64,000 nucleotides of DNA from an uncultured Flavobacteriaceae bacterium (lineage in GTDB: Bacteria > Bacteroidota > Bacteroidia > Flavobacteriales > Flavobacteriaceae): contig CALSTP010000001.1 of assembly GCA_943789305.1 (NCBI GenBank), positions 100,178 to 164,177 of the forward strand. Reading direction: 5' to 3'. How positions within the stretch are numbered: position 1 is the stretch's first letter; each line of letters opens with the position of its first letter. A model generated the notes under the pieces. That model was not told the DNA's origin. It did not search any database and worked only from the letters and a program-made list of their open reading frames with translations. Made by a program: the position numbers and the translations under genes. This document shows, in pieces, positions 26,511 through 35,632 of the stretch.

Positions 26511-27194
26511 GTGAATTTTTTTTTCAAAACTTACAGAACCTTTTTAATCGTATTTGGTCTGCTTTCGGTAGGTATATTAATCTTGTTTTATGACGCCTTA
26601 AAACCGAAACGTGTTTTGCCAATTTATCAGCCTGCAAAGCTCAATTTTGAATTGGTCGACAGCACCCTTCAACACATAAAAAGAAGACATCGTGTTTCTG
26701 ATTTCACACTGACCAATCAAAATGGTAAGACCATCACTCAAAAAGATTATGACCAAAAAATTGTTGTGGTAGATTTTTTCTTTACAACCTGCCCTTCGAT
26801 TTGTCCGATAATGACAAATAATATGGCAATCCTTCAAGAAAAAATTAAAAATCAATCCCAAATAAAGTTACTTTCTTTCAGTGTGACTCCCCAAATTGAT
26901 TCAGTTGCTCAATTAAAAAAATACGCCAAAAAAAACGGTGTCTTAGATGCTCACTGGAATTTACTTACTGGAGATAAAAAGGAAATCTATGCTCTAGCCC
27001 GCAAGTCTTATTTTGTAGCAAAGAACGACGGAGATGGCGGACCATTTGATATGATTCATACCGAAAATTTTGTTTTGGTAGATCCTGACCGAAGAATCCG
27101 AGGCTATTATGACGGAACTGATGAAGAGGATATGGAAACCCTTTGGGAAGATTTGCAAATCTTAAAAAAAGAGTATCCAACTCCTTCAAATTAA
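26511..27194 (+). CDS. SCO1/SenC/PrrC family copper-binding thioredoxin-like protein
   Basis: A 227-residue membrane-anchored periplasmic protein: N-terminal helix (FLIVFGLLSVGILILF), then a thioredoxin fold with the copper ligands Cys94 and Cys98 in FTTCPSICP and His183 in DMIHTENFVLVDPDRRIRG. SCO proteins deliver copper to, or reduce, the CuA site of cytochrome oxidase. The start is a GTG at 26511, the only candidate that gives a complete N-terminal helix. It lies 65 bp before feoA, but feoA has its own promoter-like site in the gap. Confidence 0.88.
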   Translation: MNFFFKTYRTFLIVFGLLSVGILILFYDALKPKRVLPIYQPAKLNFELVDSTLQHIKRRHRVSDFTLTNQNGKTITQKDYDQKIVVVDFFFTTCPSICPIMTNNMAILQEKIKNQSQIKLLSFSVTPQIDSVAQLKKYAKKNGVLDAHWNLLTGDKKEIYALARKSYFVAKNDGDGGPFDMIHTENFVLVDPDRRIRGYYDGTDEEDMETLWEDLQILKKEYPTPSN

Positions 27195-27204
27195 CACCAC
27201 TCTT

Positions 27205-27236
27205 TTTGGCTTCCCTCCCTTTTTTATTTACTTTTG
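27205..27236 (+). promoter_or_regulatory. Bacteroidota-type promoter of feoAB
   Basis: TTTG at 27205-27208, a 20-bp spacer, and TACTTTTG at 27229-27236, an exact TAnnTTTG. It lies 24 bp before the feoA ATG. This is the best consensus promoter I found in the window. Confidence 0.6.
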
Positions 27237-27259
27237 CTTCTTTAAAATCATTCTAAATA

Positions 27260-27484
27260 ATGACTACTCTAGATCTTATTGAAAAAAATCAGCTTGGTAA
27301 AATAGTTGCAATAGAGACCAATCTTTTGCCACTTAAATTAATTGAAATGGGCTGTTTACCTGGAAATGAAGTGTATTTAGAACAACATGCTCCCTTAAAA
27401 GATCCAATGTATCTTGTGATTGATGGCTGCCATCTAGCTATTCGAACAGAAACAGCCAAAAACATAAAGATAGAATTGATCTAG
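27260..27484 (+). CDS. feoA: Ferrous iron transport protein A
   Basis: A 74-residue SH3-like FeoA domain protein (LDLIEKNQLGKIVAIE, LPLKLIEMGCLPGNEVYL, LVIDGCHLAIRTETAKNIKI). Cytoplasmic; it assists FeoB-mediated ferrous iron uptake. The stop TAG abuts the feoB ATG directly, a coupled arrangement typical of the operon. Confidence 0.92.
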   Translation: MTTLDLIEKNQLGKIVAIETNLLPLKLIEMGCLPGNEVYLEQHAPLKDPMYLVIDGCHLAIRTETAKNIKIELI

Positions 27485-29581
27485 ATGAGTAAAACCATTA
27501 ATGTAGCGTTGATTGGAAATCCGAATACCGGAAAAACTTCCGTATTTAATGCTTTAACAGGTCTAAATCAAAAAGTAGGTAACTATCCAGGGATTACTGT
27601 AGAGAAGAAACAAGGAAGTTGTCGACTCAATCACACCACAAAAGCACACATAATCGATTTACCAGGAACCTACAGTCTCAATGCGTCTTCTATGGACGAG
27701 AGTGTGGTGATAGAATTATTACTCAACAAAAACGATAAAGATTATCCCGATGTAGCCGTTGTTATCTCTGACATCGAAAACCTAAAGCGAAATCTTCTTT
27801 TATTTACACAAATAAAAGACTTGGAGATCCCCACGCTTTTGGTAATTAATATGTCCGACCGAATGGTAGGTAAAGGAATTTCTCTAGATATTGCTCAGTT
27901 AGAACAAAAATTGAAAACCAAAATAGCTTTAATCAGTACACGCGAAAATAAAGGGATTGAGTTTTTAAAAACATGTTTGTTGGATTATAGGTCTCTGTCT
28001 AAAGAAGGTTGTTTGGACATCACAAAAATCGATGAAGCTTATTTTGGAAATTTACAAAAAGTGTTTCCTGATCAATCACTTTATAAATTGTGGCTGGTCA
28101 TTACACAAGACGTTAATTTTGCCAAAATTCAACGAAAAAAAGTTCAAGATGCAACCGAATACAAAACCCAACCCATTGCTCATTTGAAACGCTTGCAACA
28201 AAAAGAAACTATAAAACGTTATCAATTCATCAATCAATCCTTAAAAGAGACCTACACGGTAGATCAATCCAAAGCAACTGATTATCGTTCAAAACTGGAT
28301 CGAATTTTGATTCATCGTTTTTGGGGGTACATTATTTTCTTTTTGATTCTGTTAACCATTTTTCAAGTAATTTTTGATTGGAGTAGTATTCCAATGGATT
28401 TTATTGACGAAAGCTTCAGTGCCTTGAGCGAGTACACCAAAACAAATTTACCGCCGGGACTTTTTACAAATTTATTAGCAGAAGGAATTATTTCGGGATT
28501 AGGAGGTATAGTTATTTTTATTCCACAAATTGCCTTTCTCTTTCTTTTTATTTCTGTTTTAGAAGAAACGGGTTACATGAGTCGTGTAGTCTTTTTGATG
28601 GATCGAGGTCTGCGTAAATACGGTCTTAGCGGGAAGAGTGTTATCCCATTAATTTCGGGGACTGCATGTGCAATCCCAGCGGTTATGGCAACTCGAAATA
28701 TTGAAAACTGGAAAGAACGTCTTATAACCATTTTGGTAACCCCTTTTACAACCTGTTCGGCCCGATTACCCGTTTATTTGATTTTAATTTCTTTAGTAAT
28801 TCCTGAAGGAAAATTTCTAGGAATGGGATATCAAGGCTTAACCTTAATGGGACTTTATTTATTGGGTTTTGTAATGGCTTTATTATCAGCAGGCATATTG
28901 AATAAAATGTTGAAGATTCAATCCAAAACCTATTTTGTGATAGAAATGCCTAACTACAAGCTCCCACTTTTAAAGAATGTGTTGATTACGGTTTTTGAAA
29001 AAACCAAATCCTTTGTTGTAGAAGCAGGGCGAATAATTCTTGCCATTTCAATTTTGTTGTGGTTAATGGCTTCCTTTGGTCCAGGCAAAGAATTTAATCA
29101 GGCAGAAGAAATAATAATGAGCAAAGCAAAAGTCGAATCTTTTAGTGCTGAAGAGCTAGAAAATAAAATTGCTTCTTATAAACTTGAACATTCCTTCATA
29201 GGAATTTTGGGAAAAAGTATTGAACCCGCAATTGCACCTTTAGGATTTGACTGGAAAATTGGAATTGCATTGATCAGCTCATTTGCAGCGCGGGAGGTTT
29301 TTGTTGGGACTTTGGCTACCATATACAGTGTAGGAAGTGATCGAGAAGAAACTATTAAGAATCGAATGAAAGCAGAACGGAAACCCGATGGATCTTTGTT
29401 GTTTGATTTGCCTACAGGAATTTCTCTAATGTTATTCTATGCCTTTGCATTACAATGCATGAGTACCCTTGCAATCGTAAAAAAAGAAACCAACGGATGG
29501 AAGTGGCCCTTAATTCAACTTTTTAGCATGACACTAATTGCTTATCTTTCAGCTTTAATTGTATATCAAATTTTAACCTAA
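27485..29581 (+). CDS. feoB: Ferrous iron transporter B
   Basis: A 698-residue inner-membrane Fe2+ transporter. The N-terminal GTPase domain has the P-loop GNPNTGKTS at 11-19, DLPG at 58-61 and the G4-type motif NMSD. It is followed by a helical spacer and a C-terminal membrane domain with two Gate motifs (around GTACAIPAVMATR and the AAREVFVGTLATIYSVG region). Length and order are normal. It is read with feoA and the 40-residue partner from the promoter at 27205-27236. Confidence 0.96.
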   Translation: MSKTINVALIGNPNTGKTSVFNALTGLNQKVGNYPGITVEKKQGSCRLNHTTKAHIIDLPGTYSLNASSMDESVVIELLLNKNDKDYPDVAVVISDIENLKRNLLLFTQIKDLEIPTLLVINMSDRMVGKGISLDIAQLEQKLKTKIALISTRENKGIEFLKTCLLDYRSLSKEGCLDITKIDEAYFGNLQKVFPDQSLYKLWLVITQDVNFAKIQRKKVQDATEYKTQPIAHLKRLQQKETIKRYQFINQSLKETYTVDQSKATDYRSKLDRILIHRFWGYIIFFLILLTIFQVIFDWSSIPMDFIDESFSALSEYTKTNLPPGLFTNLLAEGIISGLGGIVIFIPQIAFLFLFISVLEETGYMSRVVFLMDRGLRKYGLSGKSVIPLISGTACAIPAVMATRNIENWKERLITILVTPFTTCSARLPVYLILISLVIPEGKFLGMGYQGLTLMGLYLLGFVMALLSAGILNKMLKIQSKTYFVIEMPNYKLPLLKNVLITVFEKTKSFVVEAGRIILAISILLWLMASFGPGKEFNQAEEIIMSKAKVESFSAEELENKIASYKLEHSFIGILGKSIEPAIAPLGFDWKIGIALISSFAAREVFVGTLATIYSVGSDREETIKNRMKAERKPDGSLLFDLPTGISLMLFYAFALQCMSTLAIVKKETNGWKWPLIQLFSMTLIAYLSALIVYQILT

Positions 29582-29703
29582 TGGAAATTGTTCAAATTTT
29601 ATTGGTAGTATTTTCTGGATTTTTTTCGATTCGGTTCTTGTACAAAAAGTTTTTTGTACCAAAAATAGACAAAGACTGTGGGACAGATTGTGGCTGTCAT
29701 TAA
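29581..29703 (+). CDS. FeoB-associated Cys-rich membrane protein
   Basis: A 40-residue protein whose ATG overlaps the feoB stop (TAATG). One N-terminal helix (IVQILLVVFSGFFSIRFLY) is followed by a short tail ending CGTDCGCH, three Cys and a terminal His. This matches the small FeoB-associated Cys-rich family found after feoB in Bacteroidota. It may bind iron at the cytoplasmic or periplasmic mouth of FeoB. Confidence 0.8.
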   Translation: MEIVQILLVVFSGFFSIRFLYKKFFVPKIDKDCGTDCGCH

Positions 29704-29704
29704 A

Positions 29705-30997
29705 TTACGACCTCATTAAATGTTCAATCTCTTCAATTTCAATAGGAATATTCTCCATTAAATTGACTGGGTCTCCTTCATCCTGAATAACAACATCATC
29801 TTCCAAGCGAATACCAAAACCTTCTTTGGGAATATAAATTCCAGGCTCAACGGTCATAACCATATTGGCTTCCATCGGTAAATGGAGTAGTCCATAATCA
29901 TGCGTATCTAAACCAATATGGTGAGAGGTACCGTGCATAAAGTATTTTTTGTATGCGGGATAATCAGCATCTTCATTTTGAACATCAGCCTTATCAAGAA
30001 GCCCCAAGCCCAAAAGTTCTGAAGTCATTAATTTTCCAACTTCTATATGATACTCTTTCCATAGCGTTCCTGGAACCAAAAGCTGAGTAGCTTCATTTTT
30101 TACACGAAGAACTGCATTGTAAATTGCTTTTTGTCTTTCGGTAAAAACTCCAGAAACAGGAATAGTTCGAGTTAAGTCACTCGAGTAATTCCCATATTCT
30201 GCAGCAACATCCAAAAGAATTAATTCTCCAGCTTTACACTGAACTTTATTTTCGGTGTAATGAAGCACATTGGCATTGTTTCCTGATGCAATTATGGGTG
30301 TGTAAGCAAAACCTTTGGAACGATTTCGAATAAATTCATGTGCAAGTTCAGCTTCAATTTCATATTCCCATACCCCTGGTTTTACAAATTTCAATAAACG
30401 TCTAAACCCTTTTTCTGTAATATCACACGCCCGCTGCATCTGATCAATTTCTTCGGTTGCTTTAATCGATCTCAATTTTTGTAAAATAGGATTGCTTTTG
30501 GCTACCCCATGAGCAGGATATTGATCTTTACATTTTTTAATAAAACGGTCTTCTCTGGTTTCGGTTTCAACAGCTTGGCGATAATGTTCATTGGTGTTAA
30601 AATAAAAAGTATTGTTGAAGGTACTAAGCTGATTCAAAACACGATCGAATTCTTCAACCCAATAAACCGTTTCAATTCCAGAACGCTCTCTTGCTTGACT
30701 TTTAGTTAGTTTTGATCCTTCCCAGACCGCAATATGATCGTTGGTTTCACGAACAAAAAGAACTTCTCTCATCTTCGGATCGTGTGCATCAGGGAAAAGA
30801 AGTAAAACGGTTTCTTCCTGATCCACCCCTGTTAAATAAAAAAGATCTCGATGCTGTTCAAATGGCAAAACTGAATCAGCACTTATAGGATAGATGTCAT
30901 TTGAGTTAAAAACTGCAATACTTTTGGGCTTCATTGCATCCATAAATGCATTACGATTTTGAATATAGAAAGAAGAAGGTAAAGGTTGATATCGCAT
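29705..30997 (-). CDS. pepP: Xaa-Pro aminopeptidase
   Basis: Releases N-terminal residues preceding proline in peptides. From the ATG at 30997 the product is about 430 residues, which fits the family start MRYQPLPSSFYIQNRN; the frame is open 16 codons further. It has an N-terminal creatinase-like domain and a C-terminal pita-bread domain with the dinuclear metal ligands visible: Asp in LLDVAAEYG and SSDLTRT, His in HGTSHHIGLDTHD, Glu in TVEPGIY and IRLEDD. It converges tail to tail with the feo operon, one base from the Cys-rich partner stop. It could help feed the hydroxyproline operon, though the two are not linked. Confidence 0.93.
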   Translation of the reverse strand: MRYQPLPSSFYIQNRNAFMDAMKPKSIAVFNSNDIYPISADSVLPFEQHRDLFYLTGVDQEETVLLLFPDAHDPKMREVLFVRETNDHIAVWEGSKLTKSQARERSGIETVYWVEEFDRVLNQLSTFNNTFYFNTNEHYRQAVETETREDRFIKKCKDQYPAHGVAKSNPILQKLRSIKATEEIDQMQRACDITEKGFRRLLKFVKPGVWEYEIEAELAHEFIRNRSKGFAYTPIIASGNNANVLHYTENKVQCKAGELILLDVAAEYGNYSSDLTRTIPVSGVFTERQKAIYNAVLRVKNEATQLLVPGTLWKEYHIEVGKLMTSELLGLGLLDKADVQNEDADYPAYKKYFMHGTSHHIGLDTHDYGLLHLPMEANMVMTVEPGIYIPKEGFGIRLEDDVVIQDEGDPVNLMENIPIEIEEIEHLMRS

Positions 30998-31118
30998 AAT
31001 TCCAATATTATTTGAAGTAAATATATGAATTTGTCTATCAATCACTTTCAGTTATTTTCTTTTCTTCAAACGTATTTTTTTGTACTTTCAACACCCAAGA
31101 ATAAAACCGCAAAACTTT

Positions 31119-33917
31119 ATGAAAACGTTCCACACCATCTTAATGTTATGTACCCTAATGGTTTTGGGTGCGCAGACCAACCTTAATAAAAACTCAATTG
31201 TACAAAATATTCCTTTTGAAAACATTGGACCAAAAGTAATGAGCGGACGGATAGTTGCATTGGAGGTTAATCCAAATGAGCCAACAGAGTTTTACGCTGC
31301 CTATGCTTCAGGAGGAATATGGCATACCGTAGATAATGGAATCAGTTTCAAATCGATAACCGACAATGCACCAACACAAAACATTGGTGAGATTGCAGTG
31401 CATTGGCCAACCCGAACCCTTTGGGTAGGAACAGGGGAGAACAATTCCTCTCGATCATCATATGCAGGAATAGGAATACTCAAAAGTTCTGATAATGGTA
31501 AAACGTGGGAGATAAAAGGATTGGAAGACAGTCATCATATCGGAAAAATTTTAATTAACCCAACCAATCCAGATGAGTTAGTTGTTGGGGTAACAGGACA
31601 TTTATACACTCCAAATGATGAACGTGGGGTTTATAGAACTGAAAACGGAGGAAATACTTGGGAACAAACTCTATTTGTAAACGATACTGCTGGAATTATT
31701 GATATGAGTTCGGTACCTGAAGATTTTAACATTCAATATGCATCTGCTTGGGAAAAAGACAGAAAAGCATGGAACTTCAGAGGCAATGGAGCATCATCGG
31801 GGGTTTATAAAAGTATTGATGCTGGAAAAACATGGAATTTAATTTCAACTACAGCAAGTGGTTTTGCAACGGGAGAAGGAGTTGGTAGAATAGGATTGGC
31901 AGTTTACGATGAAAACATTATTTATGCCATTCACGATTCTCAATTTAGACGTCCCGAGGAAGCCAAAGAAAAGACAAAAGGACTCTCAAAAAATGATTTT
32001 AAGAACATGAGTAAAGAGGTATTTTTAGCTATAGAAGATAAAGCTTTAGACCTTTTTTTAAAAGAAAATAATTTTCAGGAAAAGTATCGCGCTCGAAACA
32101 TTAAAAATAGTGTTCGAAACGGTTTGGTAATCCCCAAAGATTTAGCAACTTATTTAGAAGATGCAAACGCACTGTTGTTTGATACTCCTGTAGTTGGGGC
32201 TGAGGTTTTTAAAAGTTCAGACGGGGGAAAATCTTGGGCCAAAACCCATCAAGGATATATCGATGATCTTTATTATAGCTATGGATATTATTTTGGACAT
32301 ATTCATGTAGCACCAAAAGATCAAAAGAAAATATATATTTACGGTGTACCTATTTTAACCTCAAATGATGGTGGAGAAAATTTTAAAGCAATTGGAAAAC
32401 CTAATGTTCATTCTGATCACCACGCATTATGGATCAATCCAGATAAGCCCGGTCATTTAATTAATGGGAATGATGGCGGTGTTAACATTACCTATGATGA
32501 TGGGGAACATTGGATGAAAAATAATTCAACCGCGGTAGGTCAATTTTATGCGATTAATATTGATTACGAAAAACCCTACAATGTATATGGTGGACTTCAA
32601 GACAATGGTGTTTGGAAAGGAGCACATAATGCACGAAATGACGAACGCTGGCAATCTAGTGGACATAATCCATGGACTTCTATTATGGGAGGTGATGGGA
32701 TGCAAATTCAAATTGATAAAAGAAACAGTAATATCGTTTATACAGGATATCAATTTGGAAACTACTTTCGTTTAGACCTTGAAAATGAAAAACGAACTTA
32801 TATTCAACCCAAACATGAATTGGGCGAATCTCCTTATCGTTTCAATTGGCAAACACCAATTTTATTATCATCTCATAATCAAGATATTCTGTATTTAGGT
32901 GGTAACAAACTTCACAGATCCATGAATCAAGGAGATGATTGGGAAGCTATTTCTGAAGACTTAACTCAAGGCGGGAAAAAAGGAAATGTAGCTTTCGGAA
33001 CTCTAACAACTTTAGCAGAATCCCCATTTAAATTTGGCTTTTTGTACACTGGAAGTGATGATGGAATTGTATCCCGTTCAGAAGACGGAGGCGTGAGCTG
33101 GAGTCGGATTTCTGATCAATTACCACAAAACTTATGGGTAAGTAGAGTAGTTGCATCTGAGCACGCCAAAAATCGTGTTTATCTAACCTTAAACGGATAT
33201 CGTAAAGATGACTTTAGACCTTATGTTTACATGAGTGATGATAAAGGTGAAACATGGAAATCAATCAACTCGAACCTTCCAGATAGCCCAATAAATGTTC
33301 TTCGGGAAGACCCTACCAACAGCCAAATTCTTTATCTAGGAACCGACAATTCGGTTTATGTATCTTTTGATCAAGGTCAAAAATGGATGCCTTTTAAAAG
33401 TGGATTAACCAATGCAGCTGTCCATGATTTAGTTATTCAACCCGAGGCAAATCATCTCTTGGTTGGAACTCATGGAAGATCTATTTATAAGGCAGACTTA
33501 GCAGCATTTAAGCAAGTCAACAAAACCTTTTTGAACGAAGAGTTAATTCTATTGGAGCCCAAAGAAATTAAATACTCCAACCAATGGGGGAGTAGTTACT
33601 CAACTTGGAGAGATGCTTACGAACCTGAAGTAACTTTTACAGTCTATGCAGGCAAATCAGGTAATTATGAAATGCAAATACAAAACTCAAAAGGACTGGT
33701 GCTTTTCTCGAAAAAAGGGATGCTTGACGCTGGGTTTAATTTAATAAACTACACCCTTGAGAAGGATGCAAAAGGGATAATAAGTTATAATAGAAAAAAC
33801 AAAAAATCTACCTCAAATCTTGCTAAAAATGGAAAACACTATCTTGAAAAAGGCATCTATAGTGTCGAATTTATTAAAGGAACTCATAAGAGCAAAAAAG
33901 AACTACACATTAAATAA
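31119..33917 (+). CDS. Secreted BNR/VPS10 (sortilin)-like beta-propeller protein
   Basis: About 932 residues from the ATG at 31119, which starts a good signal peptide (MKTFHTILMLCTLMVLGAQ); the frame is open 13 codons further. Like 17163-20180 it begins with IPFENIGPKVMSGRIVALEVNP and carries repeated Asp-boxes (TVDNGISF, SSDNGKTWE, TENGGNTWE, SIDAGKTWN, SSDGGKSWA, SEDGGVSW). A helical insertion of about 95 residues (roughly 285-365, Lys/Glu-rich) interrupts the first propeller. A C-terminal Ig-like region ends the protein. No catalytic residues identified. The last 98 bp overlap the open frame of the next gene. Confidence 0.83.
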   Translation: MKTFHTILMLCTLMVLGAQTNLNKNSIVQNIPFENIGPKVMSGRIVALEVNPNEPTEFYAAYASGGIWHTVDNGISFKSITDNAPTQNIGEIAVHWPTRTLWVGTGENNSSRSSYAGIGILKSSDNGKTWEIKGLEDSHHIGKILINPTNPDELVVGVTGHLYTPNDERGVYRTENGGNTWEQTLFVNDTAGIIDMSSVPEDFNIQYASAWEKDRKAWNFRGNGASSGVYKSIDAGKTWNLISTTASGFATGEGVGRIGLAVYDENIIYAIHDSQFRRPEEAKEKTKGLSKNDFKNMSKEVFLAIEDKALDLFLKENNFQEKYRARNIKNSVRNGLVIPKDLATYLEDANALLFDTPVVGAEVFKSSDGGKSWAKTHQGYIDDLYYSYGYYFGHIHVAPKDQKKIYIYGVPILTSNDGGENFKAIGKPNVHSDHHALWINPDKPGHLINGNDGGVNITYDDGEHWMKNNSTAVGQFYAINIDYEKPYNVYGGLQDNGVWKGAHNARNDERWQSSGHNPWTSIMGGDGMQIQIDKRNSNIVYTGYQFGNYFRLDLENEKRTYIQPKHELGESPYRFNWQTPILLSSHNQDILYLGGNKLHRSMNQGDDWEAISEDLTQGGKKGNVAFGTLTTLAESPFKFGFLYTGSDDGIVSRSEDGGVSWSRISDQLPQNLWVSRVVASEHAKNRVYLTLNGYRKDDFRPYVYMSDDKGETWKSINSNLPDSPINVLREDPTNSQILYLGTDNSVYVSFDQGQKWMPFKSGLTNAAVHDLVIQPEANHLLVGTHGRSIYKADLAAFKQVNKTFLNEELILLEPKEIKYSNQWGSSYSTWRDAYEPEVTFTVYAGKSGNYEMQIQNSKGLVLFSKKGMLDAGFNLINYTLEKDAKGIISYNRKNKKSTSNLAKNGKHYLEKGIYSVEFIKGTHKSKKELHIK

Positions 33918-34806
33918 TCCATTCAGGTCTCAAACTCTTTTTTTGGGATTATTGTTTTTAGGTTTTTTAAATAGTGTTTTTGCACAAAATGAAAAATCAA
34001 AAGATAGTATTTGGATAAAAGAAGCAAAAATAGGAGTTTTGGTCAATCAAGCTGCTTTTGGTGAATGGCTTGGAGGAGGAACCAATAGTTTTAATGGAAT
34101 TGTAAATCTTGATTACAAGATAAGTCACACTAGAAATCAATGGGATTGGACAACAACTTTAGATGCTTCCTTAGGGTTTACTAAAACAGAATCTTCTGAT
34201 TTCTTAAAAAAAACAGTCGATCATTTTGAAATCAATTCCGTATTGGTTCGTGTTGGAGAAAATCCTTGGGGTTTTTCTTCATCCATAAATTTAAAGTCTC
34301 AGTGGATTGAGGGATATGCCTTCTCTGAAGGAAGTTTGGGTGAGGAAATAAGGACTAAGATAACGGATTTTTTCTCTCCTCTTTACGCACGTTTTGGATT
34401 TGGATTTACGTACAAAAAATCAAAATCGTTTAGCCTCCAAGTAGAACCTTTGACCGGACGTTTAATTTATGTTTCGGATCAATTTACTAGAGACTTAGCA
34501 TCAGGGGAAACATATTTTGGAGTCAAACCCAATCGTCAGACACGATGGGAGGCAGGGATATCTTTCTCGGCTCAAGGAGAATGGCCATTATTTCAAAATG
34601 TTAGCCTAATCAACAGGTTAAATGTCATTTCTAACTATTTAGAGGAGTTCAAGAATTTTGATTTTGATTATACTATGACAATCAATATGAAAATAAACAA
34701 CTACCTATCTACTCGACTAGAAATGCAACTTGTGTATGACGATAATGCAATAGCTAAAATGCAATCCCGGCAAGTTTTTGGAGTCAGTGTTGGGTTTTCA
34801 TTCTAA
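33829..34806 (+). CDS. DUF3078 outer-membrane beta-barrel protein
   Basis: A Bacteroidota DUF3078 protein. The signature KIGVLVNQAAFGEWLGGGTNSFNG follows a hydrophobic signal (LFLGLLFLGFLNSVFAQ), and the rest is a beta barrel ending in FGVSVGFSF. The start is uncertain: the first ATGs (33820, 33829) lie about 90 bp inside the upstream gene and give an unusually long basic N-terminus before the signal peptide. A TTG at 33943 would give a signal peptide with almost no n-region. Function of the family is unknown. Confidence 0.75.
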   Translation: MENTILKKASIVSNLLKELIRAKKNYTLNNPFRSQTLFLGLLFLGFLNSVFAQNEKSKDSIWIKEAKIGVLVNQAAFGEWLGGGTNSFNGIVNLDYKISHTRNQWDWTTTLDASLGFTKTESSDFLKKTVDHFEINSVLVRVGENPWGFSSSINLKSQWIEGYAFSEGSLGEEIRTKITDFFSPLYARFGFGFTYKKSKSFSLQVEPLTGRLIYVSDQFTRDLASGETYFGVKPNRQTRWEAGISFSAQGEWPLFQNVSLINRLNVISNYLEEFKNFDFDYTMTINMKINNYLSTRLEMQLVYDDNAIAKMQSRQVFGVSVGFSF

Positions 34807-34968
34807 TTTTGTATTCAGTTTAGGTAAAAAATTGCTGGTTTTGTGTTAAAAAAGCAATACGGTTTATTCGTATTTTATCACAACAAGGCTTCTTACTAAA
34901 AAAACGGTTCATATATTTTATTTCGAAATCCTTTTAGCTTAATTTTGCTCTTATCAAAATAAAAATTA

Positions 34969-35628
34969 ATGAGCGGATTAATCAAGTCATCTTTGGCAAG
35001 AAAATATGCGATGGCACTTTCAGGATTATTTTTGATTGTGTTTCTGTTACAACATTTCACCATCAATCTAATTTCAGTTTTTAGCGAAGAAGTATTCAAT
35101 GAGGTTTCTCATTTTATGGGAAACAATCCAATAGTGCAATTTATACTGCAACCCATACTTATTTTTGGAGTTCTCTTCCATTTTACTATGGGATTTGTAT
35201 TGGAATATCAAAACAGAAGCTCAAGGGCACAGAATTATGCTGAAAATAAAGGCTCTGCGAATTCTACTTGGATGTCTAGAAATATGATCTGGTCAGGTGC
35301 TGTAATTCTTTCATTTTTGGGGCTGCATTTCGTTGATTTTTGGTTTCCCGAAATGAATTACAAATACATAGAAGTTTTACCTGAAAACCCCAATCGATAT
35401 TTTGAAGAAATGGTTCATAAATTTGTAAGCCCAGTTCGGGTAGTACTATATGCGGTTTCATTTGTGTTTTTAATGCTGCATTTATTACACGGGTTTAGTT
35501 CTTCATTCCAGTCAGTTGGATTAAACAATAAATACACCAAAGCATTAAAATCATTTACAATTGCTTTTTCTGTTGTGATTCCTGCAGGATTCATTTTCAT
35601 AGCATTTTTTCACCATTTAAACGCATAA
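34969..35628 (+). CDS. sdhC: Succinate dehydrogenase cytochrome b subunit
   Basis: A 219-residue membrane anchor with five hydrophobic helices and conserved His residues ([34 protein letters not shown]), the diheme cytochrome b558 form that works with menaquinone, so only three sdh genes are needed. It starts the sdhCAB operon after a 160-bp AT-rich gap, with sdhA 4 bp downstream. Confidence 0.93.
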   Translation: MSGLIKSSLARKYAMALSGLFLIVFLLQHFTINLISVFSEEVFNEVSHFMGNNPIVQFILQPILIFGVLFHFTMGFVLEYQNRSSRAQNYAENKGSANSTWMSRNMIWSGAVILSFLGLHFVDFWFPEMNYKYIEVLPENPNRYFEEMVHKFVSPVRVVLYAVSFVFLMLHLLHGFSSSFQSVGLNNKYTKALKSFTIAFSVVIPAGFIFIAFFHHLNA

Positions 35629-35632
35629 AAGT

